Shown piece after piece: positions 22,125-30,368 of a DNA stretch of 38,862 bases; position 1 is the first letter of the stretch; each line of letters opens with the position of its first letter. The notes beneath the pieces are model-generated. The model was not told the origin of the DNA. It worked only from the letters and a program-made list of their open reading frames with translations, and did no database searches. A program made the position numbers and the translations under genes. Origin of the DNA: Bacteroidales bacterium UBA3810 (GTDB lineage Bacteria > Bacteroidota > Bacteroidia > Bacteroidales > Paludibacteraceae); NCBI GenBank assembly GCA_002368645.1, contig DFEE01000011.1, positions 1 to 38,862 on the forward strand, in the 5' to 3' direction.

Positions 22125-22955
22125 CTATTTTTCTTCTAAATGCAAAATACACTTTCCAAAAAAGCGACCTGATTTGGCCATTTGCCGCACCGGAATCTCT
22201 TTGCCTTCAGGATTAGGAAGATGGATATCATACAGCTGATGTGTATGTCCGCCCACTATCATATCAATGCCGCTCACACGCGTTGCTAATTGGGAATCTG
22301 ACGGCGTATCAGCCTCTACTAAAGGATAAGTTCCTAAGTGACTGAGACAAATAATCACTTCGCAGCCCTTGCTCTTCAAGATTTCCACCATCTTAGCCGC
22401 TGTATCATATGGATCAAGGTATTGTACGGGAGCAAAATTCTTGGAGTCAATCAGCCCGACCGGCGATACACCAAGACCAAAAATACCGATCTTCACACCT
22501 TTGCGACGCAAAATAGTATAAGGTTTAACAATCCCTTCCAAAGGTGTTCCGGTTACATCGTAGTTCGCGCAGACAATCGGAAAATTCGCATCTTTCAGAA
22601 CTACAGCTAAGGTGTCTAAACCATTATCAAACTCGTGATTACCAAGCGTTACCGCATCATATCCCATGCGGTTCATTGCCGCTATCTCAATACGACCTTT
22701 ATATATATTAAAATAAGGTGTACCCTGGCAAAAATCGCCGGCATCCAATAGCAATAAGTCCGGATCTATTGCCCGCTCTGCTTTAATAACCCCCATACGA
22801 CGAGCATAACCTCCCTCATTCATCTGAGTAGGCTCTACCTGAGAGTGCGTGTCATTGGTGTGCAATATAGTCAAGTACTCAGGAGTAGGATGACAACCAA
22901 TCATACTTAGACTAAGTGCTACACTGATAATTAAAAAGGTAATGTTGTGTTTCAT
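22125..22955 (-). CDS. Metallophosphatase lipoprotein (5'-nucleotidase N-terminal type)
   Basis: The signal MKHNITFLIISVALSLSMIGC has lipidated Cys21. The mature part is a calcineurin-like metallophosphatase: 'ILHTNDTHSQVEP', 'LLLDAGDFCQGTPYFN', 'AVTLGNHEFDNGLD', 'ICLSHLGTYP', 'IVGGHTHQLYDI'. All the metal-binding Asp, His and Asn residues are present. This is the catalytic half of UshA-like 5'-nucleotidases; in this phylum the C-terminal substrate-binding half is often a separate gene, but none adjoins it here. It lies 18 bases after mutL. Confidence 0.92.
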   Translation of the reverse strand: MKHNITFLIISVALSLSMIGCHPTPEYLTILHTNDTHSQVEPTQMNEGGYARRMGVIKAERAIDPDLLLLDAGDFCQGTPYFNIYKGRIEIAAMNRMGYDAVTLGNHEFDNGLDTLAVVLKDANFPIVCANYDVTGTPLEGIVKPYTILRRKGVKIGIFGLGVSPVGLIDSKNFAPVQYLDPYDTAAKMVEILKSKGCEVIICLSHLGTYPLVEADTPSDSQLATRVSGIDMIVGGHTHQLYDIHLPNPEGKEIPVRQMAKSGRFFGKCILHLEEK

Positions 22956-22973
22956 GATATCGGTATAGATTGA

Positions 22974-24758
22974 TTAAAAACGTTTTTTAATCTCTTCGTT
23001 GGTTAGAAGGAATAGTATTGTCTTCCCATCCGGTGCTATGCGATAATTAGGTATCTTAAATAGTTGCTGGACTATATCGCGACACTCTAACTCACTTAAA
23101 TGTCTTCCATACGGAATGGCCATTTCTTCTGCCAAAATCGTAGCTATTCGTTTCTGCCACTGTTCACGCACCGGCGTTCCGACGGTCTTCACTTCCGCTA
23201 ATATATCCTTGAGAATAGGCAGGGCACTTTTTTCGCCAAATTGCACCGGCACTGCCGTGACACTGTAGGCATTACGGGCATATTGGTCAAACTCAAAACC
23301 TACATACTCCAACTCCTTCATTATACTCCTGAATAGGACATCCTCATCGGCACTCAAGTGCAACTCTTCGGGAAAAAGAACTTGCTGCTTAAGACCTTTG
23401 CCGTCCACCATCTGGAGCATCAATTTCTGATACAGAATTGCGTAATGCGCCCGATGTTGGTTGATAAAAAACAAACCCTCACTCCCGGGCACCAAAATAT
23501 ATCTGTCGGCATATTGATAGAGCGGCAACGAAGCTATATCTAAGTCAAATAGTTGCACAACCTCCTCTTTTGGCTCTGCTATAGGCTCTATCTCAGGATT
23601 AGAAGCCACGGCACCAACGGGTGTAGCAAAAGGAGAAGCCGTGCGCTTAAACGGATTATAACCCGGATTGGCGACAACCTTGGGCATCGGAACTGATTTG
23701 GTCGCTTTGGACGAAGGCATCTCCACCTCACCGACTCGGTCAAAATCAATGGACGGAGCTATATTAAATTTACCCAACGCCTCACGGACGGTCGCAACCA
23801 GAATTTGAAATATATATTGTTCGTCTTGGAACTTAATTTCTGTTTTAGTCGGATGAATATTGACATCTATCGCTTGTGGATTGATGTCAAAATAAATGAA
23901 ATATGAGGGAATATAGTCCCCTGGTAACATGCCGGCATAGGCGGCCATGATTGCTTTATGAAAATAAGGGTGACGCATGTAGCGCCCATTCACAAAAAAG
24001 TATTGATGAGCAGTCCTCGAAGCTGTCTCTGGCTTGCCCACAAAACCATGAATCGTCACCATCTCTGTATCAACATGCAAATCAACCAATTGACCTGTAA
24101 AAGGCTTTGCTGTCGATTTACCGAATATCCCCTCTATCCGCTGTTTATAAGTCTGCTGCGGTAAATCTACAAGCACCTCGTCACCTTGCACAAAAGTGAA
24201 TTGCACATGAGGATAAACCAGCACTATGCGGTAAAAATCTTGGAGCAAATTACGAAGCTCCGTTTGGTCTGTTTTGAGAAACTTACGCCGAGCCGGTACA
24301 TTATAGAATAAATCCTTGACCTTGAAATTGGTACCGACCGGACACTGGCAACTCTCTTGCCTGACTACCGTAGAACCGGCAATCTCTAATAGTGTTCCTA
24401 CCTCATCCTCCGCCCTACGGGTCATCACCTCAACATGCGCTACCGCACAAATAGAAGCCAATGCTTCACCGCGAAAACCCATAGTATGGAGGTCGAATAA
24501 GTCTTTAGCCTCAGTTATCTTGCTCGTCGCATGACGCTCAAACGCCATACGTACATCCGTGGCACTCATCCCCACACCATCGTCTATTACTTGAAGTAAT
24601 GTCCGACCGGCATCAATCACCACCACTTGAATATGACGAGCACCGGCATCTAAACTGTTCTCCACCAACTCCTTCAAGCACGAAGCGGGGCGTTGTATCA
24701 CCTCGCCTGCCGCTATCTGATTAGCGACACTATCCGGTAATAGATGGATTACATCCAT
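22974..24758 (-). CDS. mutL: DNA mismatch repair protein MutL
   Basis: The 594-residue protein has the GHKL ATPase motifs: 'VANQIAAGEVIQRPASCLKE', 'ENSLDAGARHI', 'DDGVGM', 'HATSKI', 'TMGFRGEAL'. A variable linker (about 330-430) and a C-terminal dimerisation domain follow. The place of the endonuclease motif DQHA-E-E reads 'INQHRAHYAILYQ', which lacks the first Asp and both Glu, so nicking activity is unlikely. It coordinates MutS with downstream repair. It lies between a 78-aa membrane protein gene and the metallophosphatase gene. Confidence 0.97.
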   Translation of the reverse strand: MDVIHLLPDSVANQIAAGEVIQRPASCLKELVENSLDAGARHIQVVVIDAGRTLLQVIDDGVGMSATDVRMAFERHATSKITEAKDLFDLHTMGFRGEALASICAVAHVEVMTRRAEDEVGTLLEIAGSTVVRQESCQCPVGTNFKVKDLFYNVPARRKFLKTDQTELRNLLQDFYRIVLVYPHVQFTFVQGDEVLVDLPQQTYKQRIEGIFGKSTAKPFTGQLVDLHVDTEMVTIHGFVGKPETASRTAHQYFFVNGRYMRHPYFHKAIMAAYAGMLPGDYIPSYFIYFDINPQAIDVNIHPTKTEIKFQDEQYIFQILVATVREALGKFNIAPSIDFDRVGEVEMPSSKATKSVPMPKVVANPGYNPFKRTASPFATPVGAVASNPEIEPIAEPKEEVVQLFDLDIASLPLYQYADRYILVPGSEGLFFINQHRAHYAILYQKLMLQMVDGKGLKQQVLFPEELHLSADEDVLFRSIMKELEYVGFEFDQYARNAYSVTAVPVQFGEKSALPILKDILAEVKTVGTPVREQWQKRIATILAEEMAIPYGRHLSELECRDIVQQLFKIPNYRIAPDGKTILFLLTNEEIKKRF

Positions 24759-24782
24759 AGTGCAAAAAAGACTAAAAGGGGC

Positions 24783-25019
24783 TTAATAGCCCAATAAAAA
24801 GAATAGTAATAGTGCAAGCAACAACAGAGCAATCCAAAATCCTAAACGGGATTTATTTCGATTCTTTTGCTCCTGCATATTCTTTTCATGTTGCTCTTGC
24901 AGAAACCCGCGATGGAGGCGCGCACGCTTCTGCTCGCGCGCCTCCTTTTCCGGGTCGTAGTACATGGGACGATAATCCCATTCACGGGGTTTATTTACTT
25001 TGGGAAATAAAACCGACAT
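24783..25019 (-). CDS. Small tail-anchored membrane protein, 78 aa
   Basis: A charged N-terminal part ('KVNKPREWDYRPMYYDPEKE', then Arg/Gln/Glu-rich helix) is followed by one membrane segment at about 61-77 that ends the protein. The layout suggests a tail-anchored protein with a cytoplasmic domain. Its ATG overlaps the stop of the TPR lipoprotein gene by one base, and mutL starts 24 bases later. Function unknown; small proteins of this kind commonly precede mutL in this phylum. Confidence 0.8.
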   Translation of the reverse strand: MSVLFPKVNKPREWDYRPMYYDPEKEAREQKRARLHRGFLQEQHEKNMQEQKNRNKSRLGFWIALLLLALLLFFLLGY

Positions 25020-26704
25020 TACTTAACGAGTGCTTTAAATTCAGCCTCTTCAGCATATTTAGCGAACTCAATGTCCTTCGCAGCTTTAGCTTTCAAAGCA
25101 GCATCACGCTCTAAAGCAACCTTCAGGTTGTTATATACTGCATTACGGTCGTTGGTGCGAGCACCTACTATAGCTTGCAGGTAAGCGGTGGTGGCATTCG
25201 GGTTCTTTACATTAGCCAGGGTCTGACGAGCTGCTGCATAATCCTCATTGATAATTTGTTGAACAGCAGCGTTGTTGGAGGCTACATTGCCATAAGCTTT
25301 CTTAGCTGCTGCATAGTCACCCTTCATCGTGTTGAGAGTTCCTAAAGCTGCGCTCATATTGCCATGACCACCGGCTGCCTTACCCAACTCTTCCTCTGCC
25401 TTTGCCAAATCACCATCTGCCATAGCAGCCAGAGCGGCATTGTAGTGAATGTCAGCGTTGTTAGCATCAATAGCAAGAGCTTTGTTATAGCAACGACGAG
25501 CCTCTGCAATATTGCCTTGCTCGAAATAAATCATACCCATGTTGTTGTAAGCACGAGCGTCATCCTTATAGAGCTCAGCAGCTTTCTCATATACAGCCAT
25601 CTTTTGGTCTGCGGGAACAAGTGTAGCGCAATACAGCAACTCCTCTAAACTCAGTTGAGTAGGATCGTTCTTCCAGAACTCCAAAATCTCATCGTCTGAC
25701 TTACCAATCAAATCGGTTGTCAAAATCAAACGGCTGCGACGAAGTGCCGGCAGAATCTCGTCTGCGATATTTTTGTAAACATTGCTCAAGTTCTTGATTT
25801 GAGCCTCACGCTCTTCAGGATCGCTATACATAGACAACACACGCAACACAAGCTCTTTGTCTTGGATATTGCTGTTCTCCATTGCGGCTTGGAAACCTTC
25901 CCAGTCCTCAGCGGTTACGGAAGCCTTAATCTCTGCAGACACTTTGTCTTTCTTCATTTGGTTAGCCAAATACTTTTGAGCATTCTTCTGACGAGCTGAA
26001 GCCAAGTTCTCATTCAGGTTCATACCACCATCGGGAGAAGCATAACCGCTTACCTCAATGTTGTTAATCTCCTTACGCTCAGCCTGATTTGCCTCCTTAA
26101 TAGCGGCTCTCAAACTCTTGTATTCAGCACTGTTTGTCTCGGAAGAACGAAGATTGGATTGTTGAATCAAGAACTTGATATCAGCCTCTTGCATCTCTTG
26201 AATAATGCGTTGGAATTTATCTGGAGTTAATACAGCACCGCAGTCCTCAGCATTGGCTAACTTAGCCGTTGCAATCAAACCGTCTGCTACCTTCAAATCA
26301 GGAATCTCAATCTCCTTCTCACCAATCTTTGCCTTAAAACGCAGATACAGTTCGCACTCATCCATGGCTGGCTGATAGTCGAAAGAAGCGGTTTGGGTAT
26401 AGGTACCACCTTCCTTGAAATTAACTACTTTACCGTTTTCTTTTACTTTCTCACCTACATAGGTTACAGGAGCTGCTAATAACTCTTGACCCTCAAACTT
26501 GAGAACCGGAGTAACTACCAATGTACCCTTTTTGGCAAATTTCTTAACAGGGAAAGTACCGCGAATTTCGGCATTAACCTTGTTTCCAACTACTGTCAAC
26601 GGATTAGGATTAACAGTAATCTCTTCGGGTTGCGGCATGTTCTTGCTGCAAGATGCCAACATGGCGACCGCCATGATTGACACAAAGAATAAACTTTTTT
26701 TCAT
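25019..26704 (-). CDS. TPR-containing lipoprotein with OmpA-like region
   Basis: The signal MKKSLFFVSIMAVAMLASC ends in lipidated Cys19. The N-terminal 150 residues are beta-rich. A middle part (about 165-260) resembles OmpA-type domains ('NNIEVSGYASPDGGMNLNEN', 'ASARQKNAQKYLANQM'). From about 360 to 500 there are TPR repeats ('ARAYNNMGMIYFEQGNIAEA', 'ADIHYNAALAAMADGDLAKA'). It probably sits at the outer membrane with the OmpA-like part touching the cell wall. Its own promoter lies at 26763-26793, and the next gene overlaps its stop. Confidence 0.85.
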   Translation of the reverse strand: MKKSLFFVSIMAVAMLASCSKNMPQPEEITVNPNPLTVVGNKVNAEIRGTFPVKKFAKKGTLVVTPVLKFEGQELLAAPVTYVGEKVKENGKVVNFKEGGTYTQTASFDYQPAMDECELYLRFKAKIGEKEIEIPDLKVADGLIATAKLANAEDCGAVLTPDKFQRIIQEMQEADIKFLIQQSNLRSSETNSAEYKSLRAAIKEANQAERKEINNIEVSGYASPDGGMNLNENLASARQKNAQKYLANQMKKDKVSAEIKASVTAEDWEGFQAAMENSNIQDKELVLRVLSMYSDPEEREAQIKNLSNVYKNIADEILPALRRSRLILTTDLIGKSDDEILEFWKNDPTQLSLEELLYCATLVPADQKMAVYEKAAELYKDDARAYNNMGMIYFEQGNIAEARRCYNKALAIDANNADIHYNAALAAMADGDLAKAEEELGKAAGGHGNMSAALGTLNTMKGDYAAAKKAYGNVASNNAAVQQIINEDYAAARQTLANVKNPNATTAYLQAIVGARTNDRNAVYNNLKVALERDAALKAKAAKDIEFAKYAEEAEFKALVK

Positions 26705-26762
26705 AATTTAATAATACATGTATTTAATTGATCCTATAAATCGCTATTATAGCATTCGTCTG

Positions 26763-26793
26763 CAAAATTACAAAAAAAAATAGAATTATGCAA
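26763..26793 (-). promoter_or_regulatory. Promoter of the TPR lipoprotein/mutL operon
   Basis: Minus strand: TTG (26793-26791, context TTGCAT), 20 bases, TAATTTTG (26770-26763) followed by CA. It lies back to back with the plus-strand promoter at 26812-26841. Confidence 0.8.
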
Positions 26794-26811
26794 ATTTTCA
26801 CCCATTTTTTT

Positions 26812-26841
26812 TTGATTTTCCATAAAAATGTGCTATCTTTG
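26812..26841 (+). promoter_or_regulatory. Promoter of the 26864 lipoprotein gene
   Basis: TTG (26812-26814), 19 bases, TATCTTTG (26834-26841) followed by CA. The start site near 26847 leaves only about 17 bases before the ATG at 26864. Codons upstream of 26864 therefore cannot be used. Confidence 0.8.
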
Positions 26842-26863
26842 CACCATATTTGCATTTCTATTT

Positions 26864-27586
26864 ATGAAAAAGGTAATTTTTATAGCAGCATTTTCGGTCT
26901 TTACCCTGCTCACGGCTTGCACACCCAAACAACCTTCTGTCGCTAAAAAAAGAGCTGAAAAAAGAGCACAGGATAGTATCAATCTACTTATGCAGGAACA
27001 GTCTCTACGCTATTCCGACTCCATGATTCTCGTCCTGCAACAGCAAGTCGAACCGCTTATGAAACAATTTCTCTATGAGAAAAATGACCACTATGAGGAC
27101 CACGGCACATATGTCCATAAATCACTCAAAACCGCCAAAAACACTTCGAGATGCTACCTACAAGCTTATATTACAGATGATTACCACTTGACTGCCAAAG
27201 GTTATTACGTTGGCACTTATCCGCTGCATATCAACGCCATCGCGCTCACTGCTGACTCACTCAACCAATCTTTCTCCGGCACAAACCACACATTTCAAGC
27301 GGACCTATACCATGAAATCCTTACGCTCGATGAAGCAAATAGTACCGCCTTGCTCCAATTTATATCTGCTTTCGCCGACACCAAACTGAACATTCGGTTT
27401 CTCGGTGCTAAATCTACTTACCGCTTCGCACTCGCGGAACAAGACAAACAGGCGCTCATCCAAACACTGCGCCTCGCTACCTTGATGAAAGATCTACACC
27501 AACTCGAATTGCAAGCTAAACAATCCTCACTGCAAATCCAAAAATACCAAAAAAGACGCGAAAAAGCAAAAATTAATGAAAAATAA
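26864..27586 (+). CDS. Predicted lipoprotein, 240 aa
   Basis: MKKVIFIAAFSVFTLLTAC is a lipoprotein signal (Cys19). A charged helical stretch (about 25-60, 'KKRAEKRAQDSINLLMQEQS') leads to a mixed alpha/beta domain and a basic coiled-coil end (about 215-240). No family is recognised. The start is fixed by the promoter just upstream. A separate promoter for the next gene lies after its stop, so it is transcribed on its own. Confidence 0.82.
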   Translation: MKKVIFIAAFSVFTLLTACTPKQPSVAKKRAEKRAQDSINLLMQEQSLRYSDSMILVLQQQVEPLMKQFLYEKNDHYEDHGTYVHKSLKTAKNTSRCYLQAYITDDYHLTAKGYYVGTYPLHINAIALTADSLNQSFSGTNHTFQADLYHEILTLDEANSTALLQFISAFADTKLNIRFLGAKSTYRFALAEQDKQALIQTLRLATLMKDLHQLELQAKQSSLQIQKYQKRREKAKINEK

Positions 27587-27595
27587 GGATTTGAT

Positions 27596-27626
27596 TTGCA
27601 TATTCCAAAATAATTTTGTATCTTTG
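27596..27626 (+). promoter_or_regulatory. Promoter of the pyrE-like gene run
   Basis: TTG (27596-27598, context TTGCAT), 20 bases, TATCTTTG (27619-27626) followed by CA. The start site near 27632 gives a leader of about 15 bases before the ATG at 27647. Confidence 0.82.
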
Positions 27627-27646
27627 CAGCGCAAACTTGGCTTTTT

Positions 27647-28288
27647 ATGAAAAATTTATATCAACCGGGTAAACTCGTTGCCGAGAAGTTTCTTCGCCTT
27701 AAGGCTTTTTATGTCCAAATAGACAACCCCTTCACGTGGGCGAATGGCTGGCAATCACCACTCTTCTTCGATGACCGAAAAATACTGAGTTATACCTATG
27801 CTCGAAACTTGCTGAAATTGGAAATCGGACGGCTCGTCGCCGAACATTTCCCCGATGTGGATGTCATTTCAGGAGTCGCCGTAAACTCCATCGCATCTGG
27901 ACTGCTCGTCGCAGAGCAACTCAATATGCCATATATCTATATCTTCCCCGCACCTAAAACACACGGACTCGAAAACCAAGTAGAGGGAGACCTTAGACCA
28001 AGACAAAAAGTAATCCTCATTATCAACCAAATACACGAAGGTAATGACGCCCTTTCAGCAATTGAAGTATTGCGCAATAACGCTTGTATTCCGGAGGCTA
28101 TTATAACGATTTTTGACCTCCAACTTCCTATTGCTAAACAGAAACTGAAAGAAACTGGAGTTCCCGTCTTCTCCCTCACTACGTTTACCGACGTCATGCA
28201 AGTCGCTAAAGATAATAATTTGTTTACCGAAATAGAAATCGATATTCTCGAAAAGTGGCACAAAAACCCTAATAAATGGATTAAATAA
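27647..28288 (+). CDS. Orotate phosphoribosyltransferase homologue with degenerate PRPP loop
   Basis: The 213-residue protein aligns over its whole length with PyrE of this phylum ('NPFTWANGWQSPLFFDDRK', 'PKTHGLENQVEGDLRP', 'LSAIEVLRNNAC', 'LEKWHKNPNKW'). The PRPP-binding loop, normally VVVEDLISTGGSS, reads ILIINQIHEGNDA at 123-135. Both acidic residues become Ile126-Asn127, and Thr-Gly-Gly becomes Glu-Gly-Asn. The usual YVRS becomes YIFP, and the Lys of WKSP becomes Gln36. It likely cannot bind PRPP-Mg normally. The frame, promoter and SRPBCC neighbour are all intact, so it seems to be maintained. It could be a pseudoenzyme, a regulator, or an enzyme with a new substrate. Confidence 0.85.
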   Translation: MKNLYQPGKLVAEKFLRLKAFYVQIDNPFTWANGWQSPLFFDDRKILSYTYARNLLKLEIGRLVAEHFPDVDVISGVAVNSIASGLLVAEQLNMPYIYIFPAPKTHGLENQVEGDLRPRQKVILIINQIHEGNDALSAIEVLRNNACIPEAIITIFDLQLPIAKQKLKETGVPVFSLTTFTDVMQVAKDNNLFTEIEIDILEKWHKNPNKWIK

Positions 28289-28297
28289 CAATACTTT

Positions 28298-28738
28298 ATG
28301 GCTGAATCGAAATACGAAAGTAAAATATGTGCTATCCAAGCGCCTATAGCACAAGTTTACGCCGTTCTAAGTAATTTCAAAAACTTTGAACGGGTCAAAG
28401 AATTTATGCCGAAAGACAAAATTCAAGAAATTGATATTGAAGAAGATATTGTAAGGATTAAAGTGGACGGACTTGGACAGAAAATTGATATCCGTATCAT
28501 CGACCGAATCCATAACGACACCATCAAGTTCGGACTGGATAATCTACCCGGAATTACCGCTAATTTCTGGATACAACTCAAAGAAGCCGCACCAGCTGAT
28601 ACACGCATCAAACTGACACTCAAAGCCGATATACCCATGATGTTCAAACTCATGCTGGACAAGAAAATACAAGAAGGACTCGACCAAGCTGTCATGATGC
28701 TTACTCAATTTCCATATACACAATGGGCTAATATCTAA
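28298..28738 (+). CDS. SRPBCC-fold protein
   Basis: A 146-residue START/Bet v1-like (SRPBCC) protein: 'ESKICAIQAPIAQVYAVLSN' (first strand and helices), 'VDGLGQKIDIRIIDRI', and a long C-terminal helix 'IQEGLDQAVMMLTQFPY'. These form a hydrophobic pocket for a lipid-like ligand. The gene commonly follows pyrE in this phylum, nine bases downstream here. The ligand is unknown. Confidence 0.85.
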   Translation: MAESKYESKICAIQAPIAQVYAVLSNFKNFERVKEFMPKDKIQEIDIEEDIVRIKVDGLGQKIDIRIIDRIHNDTIKFGLDNLPGITANFWIQLKEAAPADTRIKLTLKADIPMMFKLMLDKKIQEGLDQAVMMLTQFPYTQWANI

Positions 28739-28748
28739 TCTGTTAATT

Positions 28749-29438
28749 ATGACAAAACACTCTAAAAAATACAATAGACGTATCAAAATTCACCGCGAAG
28801 GCAGGACAACCATTGCTATTCTACTCGCTTTGCTGTTTATTCTGTGTGCTTTAGGATTTTGGCTCAATAACCCCTGGATTTTCGTCGCTATCATGGTTAT
28901 TGTCGCTTGCCTGCTATGCTTCAGCATCTATTTTTTCCGCTTTCCGCATCGCGAAATCAATATTGATGAACCTAATTTTCTCGTTGCACCGGCGGATGGA
29001 AAAATAGTTGTTATCGAACCAACTGATGACACCGAAATATTCCACGAAAAAAGACTCCAAGTCTCTATCTTCATGTCTCCTCTCAATGTACACGCCCAAT
29101 GGTATCCCATTGAGGGAACGGTCATCCGCTCCGAACACCAGAAAGGAAAACATCTGCAAGCTTGGCTACCTAAATCATCTACCGAGAATGAACGCTCACT
29201 CGTCGTCATCGAAACACCTTCTAAAACACGAATAGCTCTCCGTCAAATAGCCGGTGCTATGGCGCGACGTATCGTCACATATGCGAAAGCCGGAGACATC
29301 GCTAAACGCAATAAAACATTGGGCTTTATTAAACTCGGTTCACGCGTCGACCTTTACCTACCGCTCGATACGGAAATGTATGTCGAAGTGGGAGAATCTG
29401 TTACCGGTAACGAAACTATTATCGGAAGACTGCCCTAA
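28749..29438 (+). CDS. psd: Phosphatidylserine decarboxylase
   Basis: The 229-residue short-form (Asd-type) enzyme has two N-terminal membrane segments (about 20-60), 'VAPADGKIVVIEPTDD', 'FMSPLNVHAQWYPIEG', and the self-cleavage site in 'LGFIKLGSRVDLYLP', where Gly-Ser is cut and Ser becomes the pyruvoyl group. It makes phosphatidylethanolamine from phosphatidylserine at the membrane. It is 10 bases after the SRPBCC gene. The usual pssA partner is not next to it. Confidence 0.95.
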   Translation: MTKHSKKYNRRIKIHREGRTTIAILLALLFILCALGFWLNNPWIFVAIMVIVACLLCFSIYFFRFPHREINIDEPNFLVAPADGKIVVIEPTDDTEIFHEKRLQVSIFMSPLNVHAQWYPIEGTVIRSEHQKGKHLQAWLPKSSTENERSLVVIETPSKTRIALRQIAGAMARRIVTYAKAGDIAKRNKTLGFIKLGSRVDLYLPLDTEMYVEVGESVTGNETIIGRLP

Positions 29439-29472
29439 TAACGTAATTAATAACTTCTAAATAACAACTGCC

Positions 29473-30360
29473 ATGACTAAATTTGAAGAACTTTTTGCAG
29501 CTTACCCCTGCCCTTTCACAGAAGAACAAGTGAAACTAAACGTAGCGGAAATTCTCGCAGCACATTGTGCTGAAAATAATAATAAGGAGGTCTGGAAGCA
29601 ATGCTTGCACCAAATTGATTATACCACCCTCAATGGCGAAGATACCTACGCTAAAGTAACCAAAATGGCGGAAAACTGCAATACATTTGAAGAAAAATTC
29701 CCCGATTGCAAAGGCTTTAATGTAGCATCAATCTGTGTTTATCCGGCACTCGTTCCTGCTGTTAAACAAGCACTTAAAGCACCTGGAGTAGGCATCACAA
29801 GCGTTGTCGGAGGCTTCCCCGCTGCACAGACTTTTGTCGAGATTAAAGTCGCTGAAACTGCTATGGCGGTCGCTCACGGTGCTACTGAAGTTGATATGAC
29901 ACTCTCACAAGGTAAATTCCTTGAAGGACTCTATCAGGAATGTTTCGACGAAATATCCGAAATCAAAGCCGCAGCCAAAGACGCACACTTCAAAGTGATT
30001 CTCGAAGTAGGTAATCTCGCTTCTGTCGAAAATATCTGGAAAGCCTCTATCCTCGCTATGGCGGCCGGTGCACAATTCATTAAAACTTCTACCGGTAAAG
30101 TCAAAGTCAACGCTACACCCGAAGCTACCTATATCATGTGCTCCGCCATCAAAGCCTGGAAAGAAAAAACCGGACAAAAAGTTTGCTATAAACCTGCAGG
30201 AGGCGTTTCTACTACCGACGAAGCCGTACAACATTATACGCTTGTCAAAGAAATTCTCGGACAAGAATGGCTCAATAACGAATCCTTCCGCTTCGGTGCA
30301 TCGCGACTCGCTAATAACTTGTTATCCAGCATCGTTGGCGCGGAAACTAAGTTCTTCTAA
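29473..30360 (+). CDS. deoC: Deoxyribose-phosphate aldolase
   Basis: A 295-residue class I aldolase: 'VASICVYPALVPAVKQAL', 'GATEVDMTLSQGKF', the Schiff-base Lys in 'AQFIKTSTGKVKVNATPEA', and the second Lys in 'GQKVCYKPAGGVST'. It splits deoxyribose-5-phosphate into glyceraldehyde-3-phosphate and acetaldehyde, feeding nucleoside breakdown. It is somewhat longer than the short bacterial form, like the EcDeoC type. It lies 34 bases after psd and eight before the fused oxidoreductase. Confidence 0.96.
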   Translation: MTKFEELFAAYPCPFTEEQVKLNVAEILAAHCAENNNKEVWKQCLHQIDYTTLNGEDTYAKVTKMAENCNTFEEKFPDCKGFNVASICVYPALVPAVKQALKAPGVGITSVVGGFPAAQTFVEIKVAETAMAVAHGATEVDMTLSQGKFLEGLYQECFDEISEIKAAAKDAHFKVILEVGNLASVENIWKASILAMAAGAQFIKTSTGKVKVNATPEATYIMCSAIKAWKEKTGQKVCYKPAGGVSTTDEAVQHYTLVKEILGQEWLNNESFRFGASRLANNLLSSIVGAETKFF

Positions 30361-30368
30361 GAAGATTT

